NCBI GenBank assembly: GCA_026988315.1
Contig: JALSLJ010000077.1
Span: 1-44,312 of the forward strand
DNA: 44,312 nt
Direction of reading: 5' to 3'
Source: Sulfurimonas sp.
GTDB taxonomy: Bacteria; Campylobacterota; Campylobacteria; Campylobacterales; Sulfurimonadaceae
In this document: in pieces, positions 25,668 to 34,463 of the stretch
How positions within the stretch are numbered: position 1 is the stretch's first letter
Layout: the number at the start of each line of letters is the position of its first letter
The notes under the pieces: generated by a model
Database searches by the model: none
Told to the model about the DNA's origin: nothing
The model's input: the letters and a program-made list of their open reading frames with translations, nothing else
Translations under genes and position numbers: made by a program

Positions 25668-26744
25668 ATGTATAAAAAAATTTATCATTTATCACACATA
25701 GATTTAGATGGCTATAGCTGCCAACTTATAATGAAATATACTCCATATGCAACTTTTAATTATAACGCTAATTATGGTGCAGAGGTAAGACAAAGATTAG
25801 ATGAAATTCTTGAAGATATTAAAAAATCTAAAGATAGTGCTCTTATCTTAATAACAGACTTGAATCTAACAGCAGATGAATCAAGATGGCTACATTCTCA
25901 AGTAGCTCAACTCAATGAATCTAAGATAGATGTAAAGATAACCTTACTTGATCATCACGGTAGTGGGGAGGAGAGTGCTAAAAAATATGATTGGTATTAT
26001 TTGGATGTTTCAAGATGTGCTACTAAAATCACTTATGACTACGCAAAAGAAAATTTTGAACTAGATGAGCCCCAATGGCTAGAAAAATATGTCAATGTTG
26101 TAAACGCTGTTGATTTGTGGAAACAAGAGGAGGTTAAAAACTTTGAACTTGGAAAAGTTTGCATGAGACTTGTTACCGAGACGAGAGAGCTTAATCGTGT
26201 AATGTTCTCCAAAGAAGATACTAACTATAAACTCTCACTGCTCCTTGAGGCAACAAAATTTTTAAATAGCAAAGATGCTGCAATAGCTCTTGATGAAAAC
26301 ATCCATAAACTTAAAAAAGAGTTTTTCAAAATTGATGAGGACAATACCTTAGATAACCTTGCAACAAAATATGTGGTTAATCTTTTAGGTACAAAAAGAG
26401 ATAAGATGACTATCTACTATAAGGGATATAAAGGATTTTTAAGTTATGGAGTGGGTAATACTTCTATAGTTGGAAATGGATTTTTACTTGCATACCCTGA
26501 ATATGATTTTATTGTGGATGTAAGCTATAGAGGTGCAATGAGCTTACGAGCAAATAATCAGGTAAATGTAGCACAAATTTCTAAAGAGTGGGCAAATGGA
26601 GGGGGACATCCAAATGCAGCTGGAGGTAGGATAATGGGCTTTAAAGAACAATATCGTTATGACAAAGTGAAACAACAGATTGAAAAAATTATCTTTGACA
26701 AAGAGGCTGTTGCTGGTAATTTAGAGTATAAAAAAGGGGTATAA
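25668..26744 (+). CDS. DHH-family phosphoesterase
   Basis: Soluble DHH/DHHA1 phosphoesterase, 358 aa, of the group including NrnA-like nano-RNases and RecJ. Motif I is SHIDLDG (about residue 9), motif II ITDLNL, motif III LLDHHGSG (about 97), motif IV VNAVDLW, and the DHHA1 part ends with GGGHPNAAGGRI (about 309). All metal-binding residues appear present. The substrate (nanoRNA, pAp or cyclic dinucleotide) cannot be decided from sequence. A DHH gene next to flhA also occurs, as I recall, in Helicobacter. The ribosome site AAGGA is 7 nt upstream of the ATG. Confidence 0.88.
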   Translation: MYKKIYHLSHIDLDGYSCQLIMKYTPYATFNYNANYGAEVRQRLDEILEDIKKSKDSALILITDLNLTADESRWLHSQVAQLNESKIDVKITLLDHHGSGEESAKKYDWYYLDVSRCATKITYDYAKENFELDEPQWLEKYVNVVNAVDLWKQEEVKNFELGKVCMRLVTETRELNRVMFSKEDTNYKLSLLLEATKFLNSKDAAIALDENIHKLKKEFFKIDEDNTLDNLATKYVVNLLGTKRDKMTIYYKGYKGFLSYGVGNTSIVGNGFLLAYPEYDFIVDVSYRGAMSLRANNQVNVAQISKEWANGGGHPNAAGGRIMGFKEQYRYDKVKQQIEKIIFDKEAVAGNLEYKKGV

Positions 26745-26819
26745 ATAAAATAGCCAGTGCTAATAATCTGTGTCAGTATCGGATAATTCTTAAAATTGTA
26801 TCATAAATCAAGAGCTTTA

Positions 26820-27455
26820 TCATGGCGACTCAGAACCTAATGAGCTGAGTGCCTCTTTACAAAGTCTTGTGATACTTTTAAAATTCTTCTCTTTTATCGC
26901 TTCATTTGGTACAATCCACGAGCCCCCTACACACACAACATTTTTAAGGGCTAAAAAGTCATTTAGGTTACTTAACTTTACCCCTCCAGTAGGGCAAAAA
27001 TACATTGAAGAAAATGGTCCACTAAAAGCCTTGAGAGCATCTACACCACCGGCTACAGTTGCTGGAAAAAGTTTACAATAGGTAAAGCCGTTGTTCTGTG
27101 CCAACATAACTTCAGATGCTGTTGCTACACCTGGGATGAGTGCAACACCCAACTCTTTTGAAGTGCTCATCAACTCTTGGCTTATACCTGGACTAAAAAC
27201 AAACTGTGAGCCATGATTGAGGGCATTTATAAATCCCTCTGCGTTAACAACTGTTCCTGCACCTACATGCATCTCTGGCATAGATTTTGCAATGGCTTCA
27301 ATCGACTTTAAACCTGCTTGTGTTCTAAGAGTAATCTCCATAAGAGAGATACCACCCTCTAACAAAGCCTCTGCCAAAGGTAAAGCATCCGACACATTAT
27401 CTAATGCTATCACAGGAACTATCGGTGATATCTCCATAACCTCTTTTGCTGTCAT
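26820..27455 (-). CDS. eda: KHG/KDPG aldolase
   Basis: 2-keto-3-deoxy-6-phosphogluconate aldolase (211 aa), giving pyruvate and glyceraldehyde 3-phosphate as the last step of the Entner-Doudoroff route. Signature parts are PVIALDNVSDA, GGISLMEITLRT (catalytic Glu), VGAGTVVNAE, FSPGIS, CKLFPAT (Schiff-base Lys) and PTGGVKLSN. The start overlaps the edd stop by 4 nt (ATGA). It is the last gene of the zwf-pgl-edd-eda operon. It converges on the DHH gene with a 75-nt gap in which I see no hairpin. Confidence 0.96.
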   Translation of the reverse strand: MTAKEVMEISPIVPVIALDNVSDALPLAEALLEGGISLMEITLRTQAGLKSIEAIAKSMPEMHVGAGTVVNAEGFINALNHGSQFVFSPGISQELMSTSKELGVALIPGVATASEVMLAQNNGFTYCKLFPATVAGGVDALKAFSGPFSSMYFCPTGGVKLSNLNDFLALKNVVCVGGSWIVPNEAIKEKNFKSITRLCKEALSSLGSESP

Positions 27456-29281
27456 GCTCTCTCCTGCCCACTTACATCAAAGATAGTTGCTCCATCTTCT
27501 GCACTTCCAATATTTTGACGAACACTTACAAAAAGTTCACGCCCAAAACCATAACGAGTTTCGCTTAAATCTGGTGTATTTATCTCCCGTGATAATAGCT
27601 CTTCATTATCTATCAAAAGAGTTATCTCACCATTTTGAGCATCAAAACGGATCTTATCACCACTTTTTATTTTTGCTATCACTCCACCATCCATAGCCTC
27701 AGGGGAGATATGAATAGCCGAGGGAACTTTTCCAGATGCACCAGACATACGACCATCTGTAATGATGGCTACTTTAAAACCTTTATCTTGAAGCACTCCA
27801 AGAGATGGCATAAGCCCATGAAGCTCTGGCATCCCGTTCGCTTTTGGTCCTTGGTAACGCACAACAGCAATAAAGTCTTTTTCTAACTCACCTCTGCTAA
27901 ATGCACTTTTTAGTTCCTCTTGAGATTCAAATACAAGTGCAGGAGCTTCAATAAGAAGCTGATCTTCTTTAAGTGCAGATGTTTTAATCACACTTCGACC
28001 TATGTTTCCGCTTAGTAATTTAAGTCCACCCTCTTTGCTAAAAGGTGTTTTTGTACTAGCGACTACATCCTTATCTCTTGAGATTTTCGCACCATCTTCA
28101 AAACTTAAATTACCACTTTTTAAACTTGGCTCTACGACATAATTAGCTAAACCTTTTCCAACAACAGTTTCAACATCCTCATGAACTAAACCAGCATCTA
28201 TAAGCTGACTTATCACTACGCTCATCCCGCCAGCATCTCTAAAATGGTTCACATCCGCCTGACCATTTGGGTACATTTTACATAGTAATGGTGTGACTTT
28301 TGAAATAGCATCAAAATCATCCCAGTTTAAAATAATCCCTGCCGCTCTAGCCATTGCAATAAGATGGATAGTATGATTAGTTGAACCACCTGTAGCCATA
28401 AGACCCACTATAGCGTTCACAAAACTTCTCTCATCAATAATCTCTGCGATTGGTTTAAAACTGCCGCCAAACTCTGTCATTTGTAAAATAGTTTTTGCAG
28501 AGTGTGCAGTTAAAGCCTCACGAAGAGGTGTGTTAGTATTTACAAACGAACTGTTTGGAAGTTGTAAGCCCATCATCTCTAAAAGCATCTGGTTTGAGTT
28601 TGCCGTTCCATAAAAAGTACAAGTTCCACTACTGTGATATGAAGCTGACTCCACTTTAAGCAAAGCATCTTCACTCACATCTCCTTTTGCAAACTCTTGA
28701 CGCACTTTTGCCTTCTCTGAATTACTAATCCCCGATGGCATAGGACCTGCTGGAACAAAGATACCTGGAAGATGTCCAAAAGAGAGCGCTCCTATCACAA
28801 GCCCTGGAACTATTTTGTCGCAAGCACCAAGATATAAAGCTCCATCATAAACATTGTGCGAAAGTGCTATTGCCGTTCCCATTGCGATATTATCACGAGA
28901 AAAAAGACTCAACTCCATCCCTGGTTGAGACTGAGTTACCCCATCGCACATCGCAGGTACACCACCTGCCACCTGAGAAGTCGCCCCCGCATCACTCAGT
29001 GTTCTCTTAAGAAGTGCTGGGTAAAGCTTGTACGGCTCATGTGCGGAGAGCATATCATTATATGCGGTTACTATCGCAATATTAGGCGACTGCATTTGAG
29101 AAAGAGATGCTTTTTCATCCTCTTGCATTGGTGCCATTGCATGAGCGATATTACTACACCCTATCCCTTTTCTGTTGACACCTTGCACTTTTGCCTTAGC
29201 CATACGATTCAAATAAACCGCTCTACTTTTTTTTGAACGCTCTTGTATCTCTTGTGTAACTTTTAGAATCACTTCATTCAT
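27452..29281 (-). CDS. edd: 6-phosphogluconate dehydratase
   Basis: Dehydrates 6-phosphogluconate to KDPG (609 aa, the Edd length). IlvD/Edd family with iron-sulfur ligand cysteines in PAMCDGVTQ and LGACDKIVPG and in SGTCTFYGTANSNQ. The choice of Edd over IlvD (dihydroxyacid dehydratase) rests on full length, GTCTFYGTANSNQMLLEMMG and its place among zwf, pgl and eda. It overlaps pgl by 8 nt and eda by 4 nt. Confidence 0.95.
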   Translation of the reverse strand: MNEVILKVTQEIQERSKKSRAVYLNRMAKAKVQGVNRKGIGCSNIAHAMAPMQEDEKASLSQMQSPNIAIVTAYNDMLSAHEPYKLYPALLKRTLSDAGATSQVAGGVPAMCDGVTQSQPGMELSLFSRDNIAMGTAIALSHNVYDGALYLGACDKIVPGLVIGALSFGHLPGIFVPAGPMPSGISNSEKAKVRQEFAKGDVSEDALLKVESASYHSSGTCTFYGTANSNQMLLEMMGLQLPNSSFVNTNTPLREALTAHSAKTILQMTEFGGSFKPIAEIIDERSFVNAIVGLMATGGSTNHTIHLIAMARAAGIILNWDDFDAISKVTPLLCKMYPNGQADVNHFRDAGGMSVVISQLIDAGLVHEDVETVVGKGLANYVVEPSLKSGNLSFEDGAKISRDKDVVASTKTPFSKEGGLKLLSGNIGRSVIKTSALKEDQLLIEAPALVFESQEELKSAFSRGELEKDFIAVVRYQGPKANGMPELHGLMPSLGVLQDKGFKVAIITDGRMSGASGKVPSAIHISPEAMDGGVIAKIKSGDKIRFDAQNGEITLLIDNEELLSREINTPDLSETRYGFGRELFVSVRQNIGSAEDGATIFDVSGQERA

Positions 29282-29972
29282 AATAATATACCTCTACATC
29301 TAAAATATCTTGATTTAAAATCGCGCTTATTGGAGTTTGGTACATATCTTTAGAGTTAAGTGCCTCATTATAAACAGCTAACTTCTTTTTTCCCTCAAAA
29401 TGAAGATAAAGATGTTTTGCACTCAAAATTGCAGAACGAGTTAAGCTCATACGCATATGTGGTGCTGTTTGTGGTTCTATAGATATACATAACTCTTCAT
29501 TTTCTAGGTCATATGCTTCTTTTAGTTTTTTATTATTTGGAAAGAGTGAAGCAGTATGGGCATCCCCACCCATCCCTAAAATCACTACGGTAAAAGGAAA
29601 CAGTGTCTCTTTTATCTTTTTTGTACACTCAAGCTCTGCGTTTTCAGCTTGTACATTATCTATAAACATCCCAACAAATTTTGCCTTACTTGCTCTATCT
29701 TGTAAAAGATGCGTTTTCACTAACTTCTCATTACTGTCATCATCCGAAGGTGAAACCCATCGCTCATCACAAAGACCAATACTGACTTTTTCCCACTCTA
29801 TATTGGAGAGCCTAAGTTTTTCAAAAAGTGGCTTAGGAGTGCTTCCACCTGAAACTATGAGGGAGGCTTTACCATGGGTATCTATAGCATCTTGAAGTTG
29901 CTCTGAGATGCTCTGACTTAGTTTTTCTATCAGTTGAGACTGAGCTGTAAAGGGATGAATATTTCTACTCAT
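29274..29972 (-). CDS. pgl: 6-phosphogluconolactonase
   Basis: Hydrolyses 6-phosphogluconolactone (DevB/Pgl type, 232 aa from this start). Motifs are IVSGGSTPKPLF, GLCDERWVSP, FTVVILGMGGDAHTASLFP and the C-terminal RMSLTRSAIL. The ATG at 29972 (MSRNIHPF) has AGAAG 8 nt upstream and overlaps zwf by 8 nt; an ATG at 29990 would add six residues with a poorer site. Second gene of the Entner-Doudoroff operon. Confidence 0.93.
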   Translation of the reverse strand: MSRNIHPFTAQSQLIEKLSQSISEQLQDAIDTHGKASLIVSGGSTPKPLFEKLRLSNIEWEKVSIGLCDERWVSPSDDDSNEKLVKTHLLQDRASKAKFVGMFIDNVQAENAELECTKKIKETLFPFTVVILGMGGDAHTASLFPNNKKLKEAYDLENEELCISIEPQTAPHMRMSLTRSAILSAKHLYLHFEGKKKLAVYNEALNSKDMYQTPISAILNQDILDVEVYYYE

Positions 29973-31428
29973 CGTGCCAACTTCTACCATCTCTTGCTAT
30001 GAGTTGCATAGCGGCACTCGGACCATCAAGACCTGCACTGTAACTTTTCATAGAGACAATATTTTCCGCCCAACCCTCTAAAATAACATCAGCCCATTTC
30101 CATGCAGCCTCAACCTCATCTAAACGCATAAACAAAGTTGGATTAGAGCGTATAACATCAAGTAAAAGACGCTCATATGCATCTGGCTTATGTGTAGTTT
30201 GCAAGGGTGTATTTAGCTCTAAATCAACTTGCTGAAGTCTCATCTGATCACTTAACCCAGGGATCTTGTTCATCAGTTTTAACTGAATACTCTCTTTTGG
30301 TTGCAAAGATATAACAAGTTTGTTCTCTGAGATACAACTCCCTTTATTCGCAAAAATAGAGTGCGGTACATTTTTAAACTGTATAACTATCTCTGAGTTT
30401 CTTCCACGCATTCTTTTTCCACTACGAAGATAAAACGGCACACCATTCCATCTCCAGTTATCTATATCTACACGAAGAGCGGCAAAAGTCTCTGTTGTAC
30501 TCTCACTCATCCCCTCCCCTTCGAGATAACCGGGAACTGGTCCACCCTCACTAGAGCCTGCTGAGTATTGAGCACGAACTGTTTTTTGCTCTATATCTGC
30601 GGGGCTCATAAGACGAAGAGAGCGTAAAACTTTTACTTTTTCATCACGCACACTATCCGCTTCTAAAGAACATGGTGGCTCCATTGCTACAAGGCAAAGT
30701 AGTTGCATAAGGTGGTTTTGAATCATATCACGCATAGCGCCGTACTCATCATAATAACCCCAACGCCCCTCAACACCAACGCTCTCAGAGACGGTAATCT
30801 GAACATGGTCTATATTACTTGAATCCCAAAGTGGCATAAATAATCGGTTTGAGAAACGAAGAGCCATAATATTTTGAACTGTATCTTTACCAAGATAATG
30901 ATCAATTCTATATATCTGAGACTCTTGAAAATACTTTAGTACTTCCACATTGATTTTGCGTGATGACTTAAGGTCACGCCCAATAGGTTTTTCAAGAACA
31001 ACCCTACTTTGAGAAGTTATCAACTCAAACTTACTCAAAGATTTACAAATAGAGCCATAAAAACTAGGGGAAGTAGAGAGATAATTCACTCTTTCTCTAT
31101 CTGGGTATTCTTCTAGTAATGATTGCAGGTTTTTATAACTCTTCTCATCATCAAAATCAATCTCAACAACATGAAGTTTTTTTGAAAACTGCTCAAACTG
31201 AAGCTCATTAAAATCTTTTTTTGTTAAAAACTCCTGTAGTTTTACCTTGATTAAGTCAATATGCTCTGACCTACTCATATTTTGTCTAGCAACAGTGATA
31301 ATTCTACTTTCACTATTTAAATACTTGTCATTACATAAGTGATAAAAAGCAGGCATCAACTTTCTAAAAGCCAAATCACCATGACCACCAAAAATCGTAA
31401 TATCACATAAATTTTCTACTATTTCCAT
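29965..31428 (-). CDS. zwf: Glucose-6-phosphate dehydrogenase
   Basis: Oxidises glucose 6-phosphate to 6-phosphogluconolactone with NAD(P) (487 aa). The nucleotide loop is FGGHGDLAFRKL, where GASGDL is more usual; the active-site segment is YRIDHYLGKDTVQN, and EKPIGRD and LRSGKRM are conserved. It is the first gene of the operon, with a minus-strand TATAAT at 31465-31460 and an AGAAG just before the ATG. Cofactor preference cannot be read safely. Confidence 0.96.
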   Translation of the reverse strand: MEIVENLCDITIFGGHGDLAFRKLMPAFYHLCNDKYLNSESRIITVARQNMSRSEHIDLIKVKLQEFLTKKDFNELQFEQFSKKLHVVEIDFDDEKSYKNLQSLLEEYPDRERVNYLSTSPSFYGSICKSLSKFELITSQSRVVLEKPIGRDLKSSRKINVEVLKYFQESQIYRIDHYLGKDTVQNIMALRFSNRLFMPLWDSSNIDHVQITVSESVGVEGRWGYYDEYGAMRDMIQNHLMQLLCLVAMEPPCSLEADSVRDEKVKVLRSLRLMSPADIEQKTVRAQYSAGSSEGGPVPGYLEGEGMSESTTETFAALRVDIDNWRWNGVPFYLRSGKRMRGRNSEIVIQFKNVPHSIFANKGSCISENKLVISLQPKESIQLKLMNKIPGLSDQMRLQQVDLELNTPLQTTHKPDAYERLLLDVIRSNPTLFMRLDEVEAAWKWADVILEGWAENIVSMKSYSAGLDGPSAAMQLIARDGRSWHDE

Positions 31429-31459
31429 AAAACTTCTTTTTTTATTATTGATTTGAGGA

Positions 31460-31465
31460 ATTATA
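31460..31465 (-). promoter_or_regulatory. -10 box for the zwf operon
   Basis: TATAAT on the minus strand, 31 nt before the zwf ATG, would give a leader of about 25 nt. A TTGATA lies upstream, but its spacing of about 21 nt is too long for a normal -35. Sequence match only. Confidence 0.45.
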
Positions 31466-31499
31466 ACTTAATACTCTTACTTTTGTTATCAAAACTGGA

Positions 31500-31505
31500 T
31501 ATAAT
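31500..31505 (+). promoter_or_regulatory. -10 box for ssrA
   Basis: TATAAT ending 10 nt before the first base of mature tmRNA. It is divergent from the zwf promoter in the same 87-nt gap. Confidence 0.55.
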
Positions 31506-31515
31506 TTCACTGTAT

Positions 31516-31891
31516 GGGGACGACTTGGCTTCGACAGGATCAAGTAGCGTCTAATTGCATGTCGGACTGAGCATTTCCGTTACGCGGCTCACAATTGCTT
31601 AAACGCAAACAATACAAATTACCGCCCAGCTTTAGCAGTAGCTTAAGTTTTACCCCCTCTTAGAGGACGGGCTGCTTCACCTATGGACTCTAGATAAATA
31701 GGATTCGAAGTATAACCCCTATGTAGATATATATTGGGTCTGTCTCAGCTCAATACGAATCCCGAGACTCGTCTTGTGTAGCTTTGCAAGTTTGTGCGAA
31801 GCAAGATTAAACATAAACAACTTCTCTAAGCATGTAGAGATTAGGCGTAGCTTGGTTTTGGACTGCGGTTCGATCCCGCACGTCTCCACCA
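31516..31891 (+). ncRNA. ssrA: tmRNA (transfer-messenger RNA)
   Basis: One-piece tmRNA of 376 nt that frees stalled ribosomes. The 5' end GGGGACGACTTGGCTTCGACAGG and 3' end GGTTCGATCCCGCACGTCTCCACCA form the tRNA-like domain: GGGGACG pairs with CGTCTCC (one G-U), then A and CCA, with the T-loop GTTCGATCC. The tag frame is 31605-31646 and encodes ANNTNYRPALAVA then TAA, a 13-residue tag with a hydrophobic end as expected for ClpXP. CCA is encoded. Helices and pseudoknots between were not folded in detail. Confidence 0.97.
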
Positions 31892-31987
31892 TTCTTTTAT
31901 ATAAAAACTCTAACAAATTTTCTTTATCAATCAAAATAACTACTAAGTTGTGTTAAAATTCACAAATTTTATTTCAAATGGATACAA

Positions 31988-32794
31988 ATGTTTAAATTTA
32001 AAAAATGGATATATTTAGCAATAGTGTTGGTACTGTTTTATTATATATTTATCGTAAATATCTGGGTTACACTCTCAATTATTGCTTCTTTATATGTTGC
32101 ATTTAGACTTTATAAGCTTTATGCTAAAAATAAATTAAGAAAAATTTCAAGTTCTAAAGAGTTATTTAGAGAGAGTGAATTGGGACTTTTCATAGCACTT
32201 GTTGCAAAAGTAGCGAAAGCCGACGGAAGAGTTCAAGAGCTAGAAGCACAGCTTATTGGTATGATGTTTGATGATATTTCTAAAATTTTTCCAGATAAAG
32301 AGAGAACAAAAAATATCTTAAAAGAGATATTTAATGAAGAAAAAGAGAAAGATGATGATACGAAGGAGATTGCAGCTTCACTCAACAAACTACTTGGTCG
32401 CAGTAGATTAAAACGAAAACAGTTTGTAGAGTTTTTAATTCAACTTGCATTTATAGATAATGGGATTAGTTCCGATGAAGATAGAGTCTTGCGTGAAATT
32501 ATAGATGAGTTAAACATCACAAGTGATGAATATGCCACAATGCTGAGTAAATTTGAAAAAATGATGAAAAACAAGCACCAAACTATGAGCATTGAAGAGG
32601 CATATAAAATTTTAGGAGTTGATGAAAGCGATGAGATGAATCATATCAAAAAAACTTACAGAAAACTTGTTCGTCAATACCATCCAGATATTATAAAATC
32701 GCAAGATAAAGATGAGTTATATATGGAGGAAGCAACTGCAAAAACTCAAGAGATAAATCAAGCATATGAGAGAATCAAAGAGGGACGAAAATAA
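31988..32794 (+). CDS. DjlA-like membrane protein with TerB and J domains
   Basis: Membrane-bound DnaJ-type co-chaperone, 268 aa. Two hydrophobic stretches form a hairpin or one long segment (residues about 7-45); then a TerB-like helical domain (about 65-165: GLFIALVAKVAKADGRVQELE, FLIQLAFIDNGISSDEDRVL); then a C-terminal J domain (about 200-265) with the HPD motif in RQYHPDI. This is the DjlA domain order. It should stimulate DnaK at the inner membrane. The ribosome site is weak (TGGATACAA before ATG). Confidence 0.88.
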   Translation: MFKFKKWIYLAIVLVLFYYIFIVNIWVTLSIIASLYVAFRLYKLYAKNKLRKISSSKELFRESELGLFIALVAKVAKADGRVQELEAQLIGMMFDDISKIFPDKERTKNILKEIFNEEKEKDDDTKEIAASLNKLLGRSRLKRKQFVEFLIQLAFIDNGISSDEDRVLREIIDELNITSDEYATMLSKFEKMMKNKHQTMSIEEAYKILGVDESDEMNHIKKTYRKLVRQYHPDIIKSQDKDELYMEEATAKTQEINQAYERIKEGRK

Positions 32795-33035
32795 TAAAAC
32801 TCTAAAGTAATTTTCAATTTTTCGTACTTTTTACGCCAAACATCTAAAAAACGATATATTTTTCATAAAAATAGCTCTTAAAAACAAAAACAGTATAGAG
32901 ATAGATGGTGCAAAAATAAAAAATTTATATTCTTTGATATAATAATTATATCAAAGATAGTGAAACCAAATCGTAATATTAAATATGCTATTATTCGCAA
33001 TATAATTTGCGTAAAGGCAAAAGGGGATAAATAGA
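32795..33035 (+). promoter_or_regulatory. Leader of the ATP-grasp/two-component operon with an 11-bp palindrome
   Basis: A 241-nt AT-rich gap. It contains a perfect inverted repeat at 32931-32957 (TCTTTGATATA / TATATCAAAGA, 5-nt spacer). Its centre, TATAATAATTATA at 32938-32950, matches the core of the known PerR box TTATAATNATTATAA. Fur/PerR-type control is possible, though such matches arise easily in AT-rich DNA. The repeat has no U-run, so it is not a good terminator. Confidence 0.35.
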
Positions 33036-34463
33036 ATGGGACTAAGCAACAAGCAACTACCAAAAATCGGATTTTTATATCTTGATTATGTACTGAGATT
33101 TTTTGATCACTCAAACTTTAAGGGATGGCCAAATAAAATAGAGACTGTAACATACCATTGGAAAAATGATAAAGCTAGATTTATCAAAGAGGTGAAAAGA
33201 AAAAAAATCGATGTTCTTATCGGAAATATCCCTGCAACTGCTTATGAAACTTTTAGAGAGATAGCTAGAGAGCTTCCTCATGTAAGATTTATCCCATCTA
33301 TGGATACGCAGTTTTCTAATAAATCAAAAGAAAATGTTACAAGATTTGCTTGGAAATACGATCTTCCTATCCCTAAAACATACATCTACTACAACCACGC
33401 TAATGCTGATAAATTTTTAAAAAAATGTAGCTATCCTAAGATAATTAAAAAATCTTACGGACCATCAAATTATGGTGGATATTTTGTTCATAAAGTAGAT
33501 AGCTACAAAGAAGCTAGAGATTTGTATGATGATAGAAAATATCATCCTCAATACTTTCAAGATTTTGTACCTATGGAAGCTGACATTCGAGTAATGCTCA
33601 TAGGTCATAAACCTGTATGTGCATTTTGGAGACGCGCACCAGAGGGTGAATGGTTAACAAACACTTCACAGGGTGGAAGCATGGACTATATGGATGTACC
33701 AAAAAATGTTCTTGATTTAGCGGTTAAAGTATCTAAGGCAGCAAAAGCTGAGTATTGGGCTTGTGATGTAGCTTATGGTAAAGATGGAAAGGTTCGTATT
33801 TTAGAGTGTGCTACTGCATTTGCGGCATTCCCATACATCAGAGACTGGATTGGCCAGTATATCATGTGGAGTTTAAGTGAGGGTAGATTTAAAAAGCCTC
33901 ACACTCCAATGTTTAACTGGGAAGAGTTAGGAAAAATGGACAGTTCAATTTTGAGAACTCTAAGACATATTCACTTTGGTAAGTTTAGCCCTAGTTATGA
34001 TGGGGCTTATTTTGGTAAAAAGAAAAAATTATATGGCAAGAAAAAAGTACACTTGCATGAACTTGACACAGTATATAAGATGTATGATGTTAAAGAGAGA
34101 AAAACTGAAGAGTGGCCAAGTGAAAAATGGAACTACCAAGATAAACTAGCACTTAAGCCGTCAAAATCTTTAAATGCAAAAGGTCCTAAAAAGAAAGATG
34201 TTCCCCATCCAACAAAAGACGAATCAACTGAATCTAGCTCAACTAAAGTTACAATAACCAAAGATGAGTTAAGTGAAATTTTGACATCTGTAGATGGGAT
34301 AGGGAACAAAAAAGTTTCTAATATTTTAAATCACTACGCTAATACAGAAGAGGTTGTCGGCATCCTAGAACAAGATAGTACAATTTTAACTGAAGTAAAA
34401 GGTATCACTAAAAAACTAGCATCTAAAATAGCTAAAGCTTGGAACAAACTAAAAGGCAAATAA
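33036..34463 (+). CDS. RimK-like ATP-grasp protein fused to a helix-hairpin-helix domain
   Basis: A 475-residue fusion. Residues about 100-290 form a RimK-type ATP-grasp: IIKKSYGPSNYGGYFV (phosphate loop), MEADIRVMLIGHKPVCAFWRR, WLTNTSQGG, and ACDVAYGKDGKVRILECATAF, where the metal-binding Glu is kept but the Asn two residues later (E-x-N in the family) is Ala. After a basic linker, about 406-472 hold two helix-hairpin-helix motifs (SVDGIGNKKVSNIL, EVKGITKKLASKI), a DNA-binding fold. Substrate unknown; it could ligate an amino acid to a peptide or protein, or be a non-catalytic binder. Its TAATG junction couples it to the response regulator. Confidence 0.8.
   Translation: MGLSNKQLPKIGFLYLDYVLRFFDHSNFKGWPNKIETVTYHWKNDKARFIKEVKRKKIDVLIGNIPATAYETFREIARELPHVRFIPSMDTQFSNKSKENVTRFAWKYDLPIPKTYIYYNHANADKFLKKCSYPKIIKKSYGPSNYGGYFVHKVDSYKEARDLYDDRKYHPQYFQDFVPMEADIRVMLIGHKPVCAFWRRAPEGEWLTNTSQGGSMDYMDVPKNVLDLAVKVSKAAKAEYWACDVAYGKDGKVRILECATAFAAFPYIRDWIGQYIMWSLSEGRFKKPHTPMFNWEELGKMDSSILRTLRHIHFGKFSPSYDGAYFGKKKKLYGKKKVHLHELDTVYKMYDVKERKTEEWPSEKWNYQDKLALKPSKSLNAKGPKKKDVPHPTKDESTESSSTKVTITKDELSEILTSVDGIGNKKVSNILNHYANTEEVVGILEQDSTILTEVKGITKKLASKIAKAWNKLKGK

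Noticed and set aside
31719-31934. 71-codon minus-strand frame (starts MIDKENLLEFLYKR)
   Set aside because: It lies almost wholly inside the tmRNA gene on the opposite strand; frames of this kind with a GIEPQ-like motif are common false genes antisense to tRNA-like sequence.
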